DNA from: Pohlia nutans
Lineage: Eukaryota; Streptophyta; Bryopsida; Bryales; Mniaceae
NCBI GenBank assembly: GCA_022496805.1
Contig: CM040091.1
Location: 22,248,336 to 22,312,335 of the forward strand
Direction: 5' to 3'
Length of the DNA: 64,000 bases
The notes beneath the pieces were generated by a model, which saw only the letters and a list, made by a program, of their open reading frames with translations, searched no databases and was not told where the DNA came from. Position numbers and translations under genes: made by a program. Position 1 is the first letter of the stretch. Each line of letters begins with the position of its first letter. This document shows, one piece after another, positions 35,231 to 47,219 of the stretch.

Positions 35231-35658
35231 TGAAGTCCAACTTAGGCTTCTTAGTCCTTTAATTTACGGGTTAGTTTTATTCATTGTGAAGAGATGGTTG
35301 TTTCATTTTCAAAATTAAAACTATCCAACTCAGTATTAATATAAGCATAGCTTTAGCAAACAAGTGTCGGTTATACCTTGGTAAGATTGGAGCATTGGAT
35401 TGGAAGATCATAGTATGTATTTTGCACCTTATATTGCATACTCAAATTTTAAAATGCATCACATCGTAGGTTTTTGGGCACAACAGTTCCACTGCGTTAC
35501 CAAGACTGATTTCAATTGGTGAATCTAACCATACAAATGGAATTCAAAAATTCAATATCTACAACTTTCGTTAATACAACAATTCCGAAATATTCTTCTA
35601 AATAGTATTTCATAATGATTTTTCTCAAAGTGTCAATTCTGGGGTTACCGTTTAGGGT

Positions 35659-35893
35659 TTAACCCCTAAATGTCGCATAGGGATAGTAGATACGTTTTTG
35701 TATAATTGGCATTTGCTACGACCAAGAAGTCCTAAATTAGGATCTCGACAGCTCACTAAAACCGCATTGATGTAAATTTCAACTTCTTTGTTGAACTCAA
35801 ACCCATTAAAGATGTGGATCCATGATTTCAAAAATAAGAAATATACATTGTATTCTATGTGCTGCAAAGGCATTTTCAACGTTTAGGGTTGGA
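35659..35893. mobile_element. TTAA-type MITE related to GDSL intron 1 copy
   Basis: TTAA-CCCCTAAATGTCGC at left, AACGTTTAGGG at right. Shares GGGATAGTAGATA and TGAATTTYAACTTC-like text with 2934-3146. The right flank is not TTAA (TTGG). Confidence 0.6.
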
Positions 35894-36214
35894 TAACCTA
35901 TTACCACCGCCAATTTCACTATTCAAGTAGACCAATGGCACGCCAAGCATTGCGGAGAAAATAGTTGGTGGTTTTGGCTATAATTATGAGTGAAAGTGAG
36001 TACCACATGGTGTGGACATGGGAAAACCTAGAGGTTTGATTTGAGTCAGAGGTTATTTTCCACTTTAGAATTTTGTATAAAATTGACAAATGCAAATTAG
36101 ATGTTGCAAATTTTTGCAATTCTCATCAAAACCTATTTCGAATGCGATTATATATTTTTTTGGAATTTAGCACTGCCAAAAATAGGCTAGATTGCTTAAG
36201 TTGGTGGTAAAAGG

Positions 36215-36578
36215 TTAACCTTTAAACGTCAAGAGGGCTTGGACGGGGCAGCCTGGAAAGAATCTAATTTTTTTTGCGAGTTTTTTTTTTTTTTTTTTTT
36301 TTTTTGGGCAAAAACGACTCTGCAGTGCACTGTAGCACTGCGGCACTGCTGAACTTCAGCTGCCCCAACCTCAAAACTTGTTCAATTTGATAACTTTGAT
36401 TGCTTACCAACGATTCCACAATCTCTCAAATGAGGCGAAAATTTGGAATCTAGATCGCTTTTTCAGTAGCTTTCCAACGCAACAAGTCTCGCTTGATTTG
36501 GTTGAGAAAATCTACTTTTTTCTCCAATTATTCCTTCATACCAAGCCCGTGGGGCTTGCTTTGACGTTTAAGGGTTAA
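36215..36578. mobile_element. TTAA-type MITE, first of an abutted pair
   Basis: TTAA-CCTTTAAACGTCAA at left and TTGACGTTTAAGGG-TTAA at right, 364 bp. An inner palindromic segment pairs GGCAGCC/GGGGC-type text. A T homopolymer of about 25-30 bases sits at 36277-36305. Confidence 0.82.
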
Positions 36579-37162
36579 CCCCTAAATGTCACAGTGTCCA
36601 GAAACTGGACGACGAATGATTTCAAAGCCTTCTCACGTTCTCATCAACACTTGGATGATACTCATCCAATTTTTTGGAGATTCTTCACCAAGTTGTTGTC
36701 CTATCTAATGGTTGGATTTAGTCATACTAGAGTACATATTTTTCTAAAATTACAAATGTAGAAGTATGTCAAGTCGTTGACCGAGCCAAAATTGCATTGA
36801 CTCTAGTTCAAAGTGGAATCGTGAAAAATGAGGTCATAAATTTAAGAAACACAAAAATTTCAAAGTATCACCACGTTTAAGAGTATCTCATTTCAAACTC
36901 ATTCCAACAAATTTTACTCAAAAAATATTGAAATTTAGTTTGTAATCGAATTTACAAGGAATTTTTAATTTTAACTTTCAAAATTTATAATTAAATATTG
37001 GTGATTGTATTAGTGAATGGAACCGTACGGATGGAATCTAAAATTCAAGATCTAGAACTTTCATTTGTATATCAATTCCAGAATATTCTTCTAAATAGTA
37101 ATTTATAATGCTTTTTCTCAAATTGTCAATTCCAAGGACACCCTGGTACGTTAAGGGGTTAA
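36575..37162. mobile_element. Family D TTAA-type element, second of an abutted pair
   Basis: Uses the TTAA at 36575-36578 that also ends the previous element, and finishes GTACGTTAAGGGG-TTAA at 37159-37162. Matches 1049-1627 along its length. A subterminal palindrome CCAGAAACTGG is near the left end. Confidence 0.85.
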
Positions 37163-37360
37163 TATCCAACCTTAGGGGTGAAGGGTAGCGATACATGAAG
37201 ATGATCTGCGGCCGTTGATGAGGATCGACGGATTCTATTGGTCCATGGCCTTGGTTTAGTTTCCAGTTGTCTCCTCGTCGTCTCTCCAGTTGTCTTCCTC
37301 CTCCACCAGGGTTTGTCTCGGGAATGCCAAAAGGACCATACTTTCTTGTAGACGCATACC

Positions 37361-37455
37361 ACTTGCAAGATTCCCCATACCACTGGAAAGATTCTCCTAC
37401 CACCGGAAAGATTCCCCATACCACCGAAAAGATTCTCCATACCACTGGAGAGATT
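37361..37455. repeat. Minisatellite, ~21-bp unit
   Basis: Four to five imperfect copies of a unit like CCATACCACTGGAAAGATTCT. Frames across it are artefacts of the repeat. Confidence 0.85.
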
Positions 37456-37539
37456 CTAAATTCCCTCATTACTCTGTATTTTATTGAATTTGTACGAATA
37501 CCGCATACGGATACGCAAGTATATACGCCCATTTTGCTT

Positions 37540-39900
37540 TTCAAAGTTTTTCCGGGCAGGCGGGCAGTTTTTCCGGGCAGGCCACCAGTTTCCAGGCGGT
37601 TTCCGAGCACCAGTTTGCGCGCCTTCATTCTTCTCTTCCTCGAAGCCCAGCTCCTCTGTTTTCTCGCTTGCTCGATCGATCGTCCCCTGCAGCCATCGCC
37701 CCGATCTCCTTCATGCGTTTTCTCACCTCATCTCCGCTGTACCACATTTTATCCGGAGCCCCAGCAGGCAAGCAGCGTAGTCTTCAGTATAAGAGTAGCT
37801 CAACACGTTGTTTTCTGTGAGTGCCTTGGGGTTTGCTGCAAAGCAAAGCAGGGTAGAATCATTGGGGTGTTTCTGCGTTCATGACGGACTGAAGTTATGG
37901 ACGTTTTCGTTTGATACAGTTCGTGGCTGGCTTGAGGCCTGGGGCTGGCCTGGGCGCCTTCAACCTCGGTAAGGAAAACACAACCTCAAAACGTTTGGTG
38001 AATTGCAGTGATTTTGGGGAGCGATTTGGCTGCAGTGTGAAGGGTTTTTGAAGCGGAAATATTTGTGAGTGTTTTTAGGGATGCCGGTGTGTGAGGCCTT
38101 GGCCTCAGTTGAGCAACACCGGTCGTTTTTCGACGTTGTGCAAGCGTAACACAACGATGAGGTAAAGCTTTTATTGTCTGACCAATTCAATCTATTATAC
38201 AATGCAGGACGCTTTGTCTCACTCGACCGTTCCGCGCTGGAATCCGGCAAGGAGACAAAGCGACCTGTCGTCATCCTCCTTCTTTCTTCCTGAGCCACTT
38301 GCTCAGCTCAGCCACTTGCACTGGTTTGTCTGTGTACTCGAGAGACGTCTGAGCACTCGGGAGACGCTGCAAGACCAGGATTTAGGGTTTTTTTGCGCTT
38401 CAGAGCTGCGTTGCAACAACGTCGTCGTCGGCCGTCCTCATCATCGCTGCTGCGGGGGAGGATTTTCACGCCGCTGGTTCTACTTGGCTTCACAGATTGA
38501 GTTTTTTTCTCTTCGATTTGCGACTTAAAACTGGGTTTTTGGAGGTTTTTTTGTTGAGCTTTATTAAATTTTCGGGAATTTTGTACGTCGAGCCTTAATT
38601 TGTTTTAGAACGATTGGTTGTTCATTTAAAAGGGAAATCCAAATCGTGGTGAGCTAGGCGCAGATGGCATGTTTAAATATATTTTAAATGTAAGCATACG
38701 GGAATATTTTCGGATTTAAATGTGTTAATTGTATGTACACGTAATACGGCAGTGTTCAAATTTATACCCCTTCTGTGCACTCACGGATACTTGTACGTGT
38801 TTAGGACAGTGCACCCCGGGTGTCTGGCTCGTACACTTGAATGTGGGCTTACCAGACAATCAATGATTGGTACGACAGGGAAATTGATGCGATTAATGAG
38901 CCTTACAGGCCCATTTTTTCTGGAGCAGTTTGAGAACCTGAAGAACGTTACATTCTCATAGTCCAGACCTGGGTTCTCCTGCTTGGAGGATTAGGGATAG
39001 CATAGGGTTTGGATAAGTGGGTAAGTAATGCTCCTTGTTTTGTCTTGTATTCCTCTGTCGGTTTCTCATACCCCAGCTGGCTTCTAATGGCATTCATTAG
39101 CGTGACTGCACCTTGAAAGGTTCATTGGTTCATCTGAGTATATTCAACAGGTTAGGGTCATAACTGAAAATATTAAACGGATGCTGAAAGGCCTGCAGGC
39201 GTCTGTTATTTTGACTACATCGGATGCAAAGAATTTGTGTTAAGCCCTTGATCATGGACGGTTGTGCAGGCAGGACACGATTTCCCAATAATTCTGAGCA
39301 CAGCAATCGGTGGCTCGTTCCTATAGTATATTTATTCGGCCTCACATTTGAAGGTATCTCTACATGTTCCTTGTTTTTCGTGCACCACTCTTTCCTGACC
39401 CTCGTTTGTTCGCATCTTGACAAAATGATTTCCTAGTGCAAAATGGCAGGGATTTTGCCTCTGACCTGTGAACCCGATACGAGATACTGTGAGTTTGGGT
39501 TTACAGTGCGTGTGGGAAATTAGCGAAGGTGATATTAGATATCATTATGATGTAAAATCAGCGTGATATGATGATTTCAGCCACTCAGAAAATATTTCAG
39601 CCCTCACTAATTAATTTTGAGATTTGGCAGAATAGTGCGTGCTTCAGGAATTAGTACCACACGCACTAAATGGAATAATCTGTGTAGTTTGCTGCTTAGT
39701 AAGCTTAGATTGATTTGATCATCAGAAATCTGTGGGTGCAGCAGTCTACAGTTATGAGAACTCGATCGTGTTCCCATATTAATGGCGTATGTGACATGTA
39801 TTGTTCTGCAGGTGGGCCGGACAAGCATTATTTGGCACCTTATCACGGGAAGTCGTAATTCTCACTGTTCTGTACAGCACTGCGGGGTACCTTTTCCTAT
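37540..39900 (+). other. Less AT-rich region, possible non-coding exon(s) or decayed gene
   Basis: From about 37540 the sequence turns C/T-rich and less AT-rich like a plant leader (CTTCTCTTCCTCGAAGCCC). Possible splice signals occur at 37970 (CTCG-GTAAGG) and 38208 (ATGCAG). After the latter a short frame reads RFVSLDRSALESGKETKRP before a stop. No homolog was recognised. About 38680-38815 is a relic of the GGGTGCA repeat family. I treat this as a candidate transcript, not a protein gene. Confidence 0.3.
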
Positions 39901-40112
39901 CCATCCTACTATTATCATTAAGTAAAATGCGCTCCCTATTTTTTGATTATAAGCAGTGTAGTATTCGACTGAAAAAGTAGGAATCCACTCTTGAAATAAT
40001 TGACGATAGCAAAGCGAAATCTGTGATGAATTCCAGCTTTGTTTGGTGGACAATCTGTGGACAATCCTCCTTGCCATCATCTATGGATGGACTAAATGAC
40101 TAAAAATTAGTA

Positions 40113-40349
40113 CTCCCTCTGTCCCAAAGTTATTGTCATGTTTGAAAGTGCTTTTTTAAGTAAGTCATATTGTAAGAAACATGATTAACAAAGGTTCCAA
40201 ATTGTGGCACTAGAATGATTGAAGAACATTGCATGTGTTCATTGCAACCTAAATAAAATTAGCTACAAGGAAGTATTTTTTTGACCTACTTAAAAAAGCA
40301 CTTTCAAACATGACTTTCAAACATGACAATAACTTTGGGACGGAGGGAG
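40113..40349. mobile_element. Stowaway-type MITE
   Basis: TA-CTCCCTCTGTCCCAAAG at left and CTTTGGGACGGAGGGAG-TA at right (TA at 40111-40112 and 40350-40351), 237 bp. Interior matches the two copies in the trihelix intron. Confidence 0.93.
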
Positions 40350-41591
40350 TAATATTTAGTGTTTCTAAGAGAAACATACTGGACATGTTCCTAAAAAACC
40401 TGTTGATTTGATAAAATAAAGGAAATTGACTTGTTGCCTCAAAAAGTATCCCGATCAGTGTAGTTCACTATAATTGATTGGTACGCGGATATTTGTACCG
40501 CGCGCCCTCTGACTCTAAATCCCCGGACCGTTAATGCAAACACTGTTCACCCATGGGCCCCATTTTCTGAAATTTCCATTTTGGGTCCCCTAGGGTCTTT
40601 TTTTGGCAATTTGTTTTGACAAATTTGGGGCCTACTACCCAAATTTGGTTTAGGGACAATTTCAAAACCTTGGAAGAAAGGGTTATTTTTAAGGTGGGTC
40701 TCTACACGTTCAAAATAGGGGGCAGTTTTTGTCCTCTTGCACTAGTGTCCGGGGGATTTAGAGTCTTTCCGCAACCCCTGGTTGCAAGAAAGTTCCGATA
40801 TTGGGGCCTGGGGCGCTTGAAGAACCTACACTAATTATTCTAAAATATTGCAGAGTTTGAATTTCGTGTGATGAAACCACGGTCCGTGGAAAAGACTCTG
40901 TGTGCACATCGTTTGAGTTGAAAAGAGGTTTGGATCGACGAATTCTTCACCACCAGTACTGAGTTGTACTGCGGTCCAACACAAGTGTTTCTCATCCTGG
41001 TGACCCATTCCAATTGATATGTATGTAGATGGAGACTCCTGAAGAGATCATTGAGCAGAGCTGCCTGTCCAGATCATGGTGTGATTTCAAGACCCACACA
41101 ACAGGTGATGCATCAAGCTAGTGAACCTTCTTCACGTACAGTACTTGTCTTTTGACTTCATTGTCTGAAGCTAGCTACGATCTGACTCTTTCTTTTTTGT
41201 GCTACCACACAGAGCCCGTCCTGGCCACAACGTGAAAGTCTGATCGCTTGAGCACTGATGAAGATTTTCTGTTTTCATTCGATTTGACATGATATGTTAG
41301 GAAGAAATGACCGAGTCCCTTCGATTCAGGAATGAAGGTGATGCCTACTCATGTGAGCTCTTCGCAACTAGGATCATACACCGATTGCTACGTTTGTTAG
41401 CAACGGTAGACACAGCAACCTTGACCGATTCACTGCCAACTAAATATTACTGCCAAACCGCAGATTGTAGCAAGTTTTGCAAGTGGGTTTTCAATTTAGC
41501 AAGTGTTCACCAAGAATTCACCATCATTCTTGTACCATTTACTACCTGGCAAAGGTGCCCCGTGAGACTACAGTAATTTAGTAGCTTCAAG

Positions 41592-42353
41592 ATGCCAAGA
41601 AGTCTGGTCGCGGTTGCTTGCAGACTTGTCCCAAGGAAGATCAAGGAAAAGGAGCTAAAGCCGGGGGACCACATCTGCACGGACCGGAACCTGACACTGT
41701 ACTACCACCACGGAATCTACATGGGCAACGACAGAGTGATCCATTTCACCAAGGTGTCGAAGAGCAATCCCCCCGGTGAGAACGAAAAGTGCCATCACTA
41801 CGAGGACACCACCACCGATGAGCTCTGGGGAGTTCGTAAGTGCTGCCTCAAGTGCTTCCTGCGCAGGAAACCAGGCTTGCACGTTCATCCTCACTCCCTC
41901 TACATCTTCGAGTACGGGAAATGGCTCACCCCCTTTTCAATCATCAACACCGGAGGCAGCCACAAGAAAGCCTTACCGGTGGAGAAGGTGTTGAAGAATG
42001 CTGCTGAGATGCTGGAGAATGAGAAACTCAAGTATGAGATGCTGGAAAAGATTAATTGGATTTCTGAGATGCTAGTGAGCGAGAATCATCAGACGCTAGT
42101 GAGCGTGATCAATGAGATGCTAGTCAATAAGATGCTGAAGTGCTTCGGGAAATACTCTCTGGTGTTCAAAAACTGCGAAACGTTTGCGTTCTACTGCAAA
42201 ACCGAGAGTCGGTACTGGTTTGGGAGCAAGCAGGTGCTGCTTGCAGCAGCTTCGGTTGTTAATCAGATTGTAATTAGCTTTCTCTTGGTGAAGCCTAAAT
42301 TTAAATCAACACAGCCCTCGGCAACAGAGGTGCACGGCACTGGAGGAAGCTAG
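41592..42353 (+). CDS. LRAT / NC-domain protein (NlpC/P60-like fold)
   Basis: Intronless, 253 residues from the first ATG (MPRSLVAVACRLVPRK). The LRAT domain begins at about residue 20: LKPGDHICTDR, then the YYHHGIYMG His box (His40), a second His in VIHFTK (His51), and the nucleophile box NCETFAFYCKTE (Cys195). This His-His-Cys set is the signature of the circularly permuted papain-like LRAT family, whose animal members are acyltransferases; plant members are mostly uncharacterised. A hydrophobic stretch near residues 228-252 (VLLAAASVVNQIVISFLLV) could anchor the protein to a membrane. Relative to copy B, residues about 137-183 are expanded by repeated EML-containing units. An intact reading frame suggests this is the functional copy. 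Confidence 0.88.
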   Translation: MPRSLVAVACRLVPRKIKEKELKPGDHICTDRNLTLYYHHGIYMGNDRVIHFTKVSKSNPPGENEKCHHYEDTTTDELWGVRKCCLKCFLRRKPGLHVHPHSLYIFEYGKWLTPFSIINTGGSHKKALPVEKVLKNAAEMLENEKLKYEMLEKINWISEMLVSENHQTLVSVINEMLVNKMLKCFGKYSLVFKNCETFAFYCKTESRYWFGSKQVLLAAASVVNQIVISFLLVKPKFKSTQPSATEVHGTGGS

Positions 42354-42597
42354 CAGATAGGATGTGGCCAGTGCGAAGCAATTTTTCACAAGGTAGCTGA
42401 ATGAAGAATCAGGGGTTTATTGGAATATACCTATCGGAATGTACATAGACTACTGAGATTTGATGAATTGAGAACTTTAGTGTTACTTTCTACTATTTAT
42501 GAACTGGATGAAATTGGGAAGAACTTACCTCATTTTTTGGGACCTCAGCTGGTATGTATGTATTGCTGGTGCACGGTTCTGGAATAGGCACCCACTA

Positions 42598-42994
42598 AGG
42601 TATAGACACCCATAACCGATAACGCACCCATCACAGATAAGTAGATTTCCTGGGTGTTGCGCATTGGAAAACCAGAAGCCGGTATTTATATCCAGGATAT
42701 TCAGGATACGTCCTCCAATAGAACGCGTCTGTGACTGTTACGGAATTAAATAGTCTTATGTTTGTTCACTACTCTTGTTGTTGTCGGTCATGGGTGAAGC
42801 TATATGTTGGTTATGGGCTCTGACCAACTTTCGAACAATAAAATTTGTAGTAATTCTAATTTTACTTAATTAAGTTTGGAAAAAAGCTCATTCTCCATGA
42901 ACCTTATTTTCCTACGCACAAAAAATAACTCCTTGATAACCCAAGATATGCTATGCTGAAATGCTTAAGTTATCGGTTATAGGTATCTGTACCT
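42598..42994. mobile_element. TA-type TIR element 3' of LRAT gene, absent from copy B
   Basis: TA-AGGTATAGACACCCATAACC at left and GGTTATAGGTATCTGTACCT-TA at right. Copy B reads CACCCACTACTGCCC with a single TA at the matching position, so the TA duplication is directly demonstrated. 397 bp. Confidence 0.93.
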
Positions 42995-43059
42995 TACTGC
43001 CCTGCCACAATAGAGTAGTTTTCCTTACTGCGTGCGATTTGGCTGCTGATTCTCCATTC

Positions 43060-43275
43060 GGACTGCCATTCCAAAGAAGTACCTGAATGCAGAATCAGGT
43101 GCTGGTCGATCACCTCATTTCGACCTCCAATATGGCGAAAATTAACAACCGAAGTTCCTTCAGGAGTGTTCATTACACCAATAGGAATTTATATTTGTTT
43201 ATGTACACTCATGACAGTAAGAATGGTGGTCCACTTGGACACATGTCCCGCATGAACCTCTTCGCCATGAACTAG
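43060..43275 (-). pseudogene. Relic of membrane-protein exon 1 (copy A)
   Basis: The reverse strand reads HAGHVSKWTTILTV, matching the end of exon 1 at 53647-53931. The donor is altered (GTCATGAGT instead of GTGGTGAGT) and the N-terminal part is missing. Non-coding flank CGAAGTTCCTTCAGGAGTGT is also shared. Confidence 0.8.
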
Positions 43276-43433
43276 GCGAAAATCAACGTTCAGCTGAAAA
43301 TGGCCTAATATGGCCCCACAAGACTCCTTGCACGCTTAGGGTTAATATGCCTCGTAATAGGCAGTATATTTAACTTTTATGTCGCTCCCATTGTTTTGTG
43401 CACAATGTCATGGAACTTTGCACAATTAAACAC

Positions 43434-43767
43434 TTAACCCCTAAACGTTCCAGCGTTCAGAAATTGGATCACGAACGGATTCAAAGTCCTGTGACTTTCT
43501 CATTTAATCTTGAATGACTATCATCCACGTCTTCTTTGCAAGCTTATTAGATTTCTCTACCAATTAGAGTAAATCTCTTGTGATGGGGAGATGTTGATAA
43601 TATTGGAGAGGCCTCCAAATGCAAGTATGCCAAATTTGTGGGGTAGATTTCATGCATGCAATGGTCCTCTCATGAACACCTACTGTACATCTGATTTATG
43701 CTAAATAATATTTATTTTGAGGCTAGCATCTATTTGTGTTCAAAGGATCGGTACGTTTAGGGATTAA
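43434..43767. mobile_element. TTAA-type MITE
   Basis: TTAA-CCCCTAAACGTTCCAG at left and GTACGTTTAGGGA-TTAA at right. Left end resembles family D (GTTCAGAAATTGGA), interior differs. 334 bp. Confidence 0.72.
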
Positions 43768-44099
43768 TTTATGTCAATTCTTGGGTAGAATTGGAGATAA
43801 TTCTCTTTCTGTTAGACATAAAGCACATTTACTAAACATCCACCAACTTACTCAACTAATGCCATACTGTGCAACCAGTGAGTCCTAAACGCCAGTAAGA
43901 CAATCCCCTGAAATTCATTTCTTTATCCTGTCTAATGCAAACGCTTTGAGCCCGATCTTTATGCAATCCTTATTTCAGCCACACCTCAAAAATGCTCAAG
44001 CTGCAGGGCCCTTTGTCCGGTAGGCACAAGGTCATTGGCATTACGAATAACATTAGAATTTTTTTGAGGTTTTCAAAGGGTTGTGAGTTGAACCAACAC

Positions 44100-44390
44100 C
44101 CTCATCCACAGAAATGAATATAAAAAGAAAAAGAAAATTTGGAAAATAAAAAATATAAGAGCAAAAAAACTAAAAAAACACTTTAAAAAAACTAAAAAAA
44201 CTAAAAAACTAAAAAATTAAACCATTATTAAATTATTATTCTTAAACATTATTATTAAAAAAAATTAAAAAAACAATAAATCTAAATATGATGCAACCAA
44301 ATTTAGGATTTTATTTTTAAAGTATTTAAAAGTATTTTTATTCTATTTAAAAAATATTAAAAAATATTTAAAGCACTTTTTTTGCATGGC
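44100..44390. repeat. A/T-only low-complexity tract
   Basis: Long runs of A and AAAAACTAAAAAA-type units flanked by GGCATTACG and GGCATCTTTGGCC, perhaps the decayed centre of a transposon. No gene in 43768-45205 was recognised. Confidence 0.6.
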
Positions 44391-45205
44391 ATCTTTGGCC
44401 AAATTTGTAGCCCTTTGGAGGCCTCAAAACCTTTGTAATGACACTTTATTGACTCTAACCATAGAAAGAGGCATTGTGGAAACACCTATTTTTAAAAATT
44501 AAATGCCACTGTAGCAAATATATTCCGTTCGTGATTCCACCGCAATGCATTCTTGTCCCTCACCCGTTCTATTCTAGTCAGAACTCCCTGTTGCGTAGAT
44601 GTTTGTTCACACTGGCCTCGAAAGAAGACCGAAGTTTCTATCTATTTGCTCAAGCTGCTTCATGTTTTTCTGGGCAAATGTTAAACCAGTTCAATCTGGA
44701 GTCCTCCTAATTGCCCAATCATACCAGTCACCCAACACGAGTGCGGTAGAGAATCTGCATTCATCAAGTAAGTTTTTGGAGCTACAGTGTGCTCTTGTAA
44801 AATTTTATTTTATTTACTTGAAGCATGCAAGAAGCTGCTCCAACGCGTTTTGGGTGCCATGAGAAATTTGTGCTCCACCAACGTACATGTACTGACCAAA
44901 AGTAGGAAGAGACAAAGCTCTGACACCGCAAACAATTGTATATTATTTTCAAAATTTACCTTGTAGCATTCCAGGAACGCAACACAAGTACTGGAGCTTC
45001 TTGGTGTGAATGGGTCATGAGGCTTGTTACAGTGGGATGAAAACCAGTGCTAATATCATGCCCTATGCAACAGCCTTTGGAGAACTGAGGTCACACATGT
45101 TGGGCTGCAAATCAAGCTCTGAACTTGCAGCCAAAAAAAGAAAAAACTGAGCCCACATACAGATAAAAACCTTTCAATCAAGTACAGTAATCTTCTCTTC
45201 CCCCA

Positions 45206-45450
45206 TCAACTCCTTAAAGACCCAGAAGCCTCATTTTGTTCTTAGCAATTTTGAGTAGATCTTAAGTGGACTTCTTTTTGTTCAAATATATTTGTTTTCT
45301 TACCAGCACATGTAATGTCCTTCACTGACTCCGGTGATATAAAAAATTTGATCCCATCTAAACTACATATTTTACAATAATTATGATCAATTGAATTTGT
45401 CATTATAATTCCTGGTAATTATAATTTGTCATTAGTCCTTTAGGGGTTAA
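45206..45450. mobile_element. Family B TTAA-type MITE
   Basis: Right end GTCCTTTAGGGG-TTAA is intact; left end CTCCTTAAAGACCCAGAAG is flanked by TCAA. Interior shares GGTGATATAAAA and TTGAGTAG with the family. Confidence 0.7.
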
Positions 45451-46082
45451 GCACTGTTTGCCTTGATGCTCGCTTTGATGCAACAAAATATATCATCAAA
45501 ACCAATATATGTTGTGGTTAGAGTGCAAAGTTATATGATAACAGTACGTTATGCATGATAACTTAAGGGTTTCTCTCAACTCCAGGCCACAAAGACTCAA
45601 TAAAGGTCCGGTAGTCTCATAGTATGTAGATGTTCTATGCCATTTTGTTGCTTTCCTACATACGCACATCATGCACTGCTTGATTTCTTCAATCAGTGTA
45701 TGTTAAAGAAAACTCGTTTCATATCTCAAGGATCAGTTTTGAAAGCCTTAACTTGTACACAAGACACTAACTGTGACAATACACAAAGCTCTTTTGCTAT
45801 TTTGATCTCAAAATTCGTTTTTTCGTCTTTCTCAGCTAAGTGGGATGACTTCATTATCTTTTGTTGAACTAGAAATTATTGTGACCTGTAAAAGGACATT
45901 CTGGAATGTGTTTGCACACTTGTCGCACGATCGTTAATTGTAGTACACTTGTCACACATTCAAACTATGTCACAGTGAAAAACTGGCCCCAAGTGCTAAG
46001 GTTAAAAAGGTTTGAGTGTAATTTGCATAAGTTATAACAGGTTGAGCTCCAGTTCAATCCTGTCCAGTGTGAGACTCTATCA

Positions 46083-46274
46083 CACTAGTAGGAAATGTGT
46101 CGTTTTTCACTTACTATAAATGAAAAAGGAATGAAACTGCACCCAACACATGGGTTGCGTCAATGCTGGTGAGTGCTTTGGTCACAAGAAGACAGAAATA
46201 TAATCACAATATCCCGCCACTGTTCACTCTTTCCACAAAGTAGGGAATGAAAAATGACAAATCTGCTACTAGTG
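46083..46274. mobile_element. CACTA-type non-autonomous element
   Basis: Starts CACTAGTAGGAAATGTGTCG, ends TGCTACTAGTG, flanked by TCA at 46080-46082 and 46275-46277. 192 bp; this is the uninterrupted version of the 17226-18320 element. Confidence 0.92.
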
Positions 46275-46277
46275 TCA

Positions 46278-47219
46278 GAGTGGCCTCACACTACAACAAC
46301 TCCAACCTACTTTCGTTAGAAAATTGTAAGAAAATTTCAAAATGGAAAAGAAATGCCTCGAGGGCATGGTCAAGGCTTCAAATCCAAACTAGGAAAGAAT
46401 GCCATATCTTTCTGTCAGTGTTCCCTTGAAGTAACTTATCCCAATGAGCAGCAAAAGCACTAGACATCTTATTGAGACCTGACATCAAATTAGAGCATTC
46501 CCACGAGTGACTGGTATCCTCAAATTTCTTGCTAAAAATTGAGGTTCTGATTTTACTTGGGAAAACATTTTGTCAACTAGCCAAATTTCTCAGACATTAG
46601 TTGGCATGCTCATACACAGTAAATGGTAGCCATAACCCCAATCTCCATCCCAAGCCGATGGAGCCAGAAGACCATGGTGATCCTTGCCACAAAGCTGAAC
46701 ATCAAACATCAACCACATCAAGTTCCCAGACTTCCATCTCCACATGGTTCCATGAGCTCTCCTTCATCAGTCATGGTGAAGGAAGAAACAACGTTCAGCA
46801 ACATAAGCTTCTAATAAATATAACTTACAGCTTTTATCTGTACTGTTAAAAAAATATCAATGTTTAATTGTTACAATTAGACTTACATTCAAAACTGGAA
46901 GTTTTTGGAGTTGACAAATTGACATCTATAAACTTCATTTCTTGACTAATGGAAATCGTACTTTATTTGTTTCAGTCTGGCTGAAACAAATAAACCTTGA
47001 TGAACCTTGATGAACAAAGTGCACCCCCCGCCATACATTCTGTTGCATTATGCAGCAACTACATGTAAATTTCCCATGCATTCCATAAGGATGGGGTCAC
47101 AAGGTGTTCTCGGGATTTCTTATCCACAAAGTCCTGCAAATTGAGGTCAGAAACTCTAGAATGGTACTAGAGCCTCCAGAATGAGAATGATACAGAACTG
47201 CCTCCATTTGGGATGTACG
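46278..47219. other. No gene recognised
   Basis: Nothing supported. Two overlapping frames at 46601-46849 are Ser/Thr/His-rich without domain features. Confidence 0.4.

Larger units (their letters stand above)
40470..43275. repeat. Segmental duplication, copy A (LRAT locus)
   Basis: Matches 54784-57280 before, through and after the LRAT coding sequence. Shared non-coding phrases include CCAGTACTGAGTTGTACTGC upstream and the exon-1 relic downstream. It differs from copy B by the 42598-42994 insertion. Confidence 0.88.

Noticed and set aside
37159..37628. Long open frames on both strands around 37.2-37.6 kb
   Set aside because: They are created by the 21-bp minisatellite and a pyrimidine-rich leader; no domain is recognisable.
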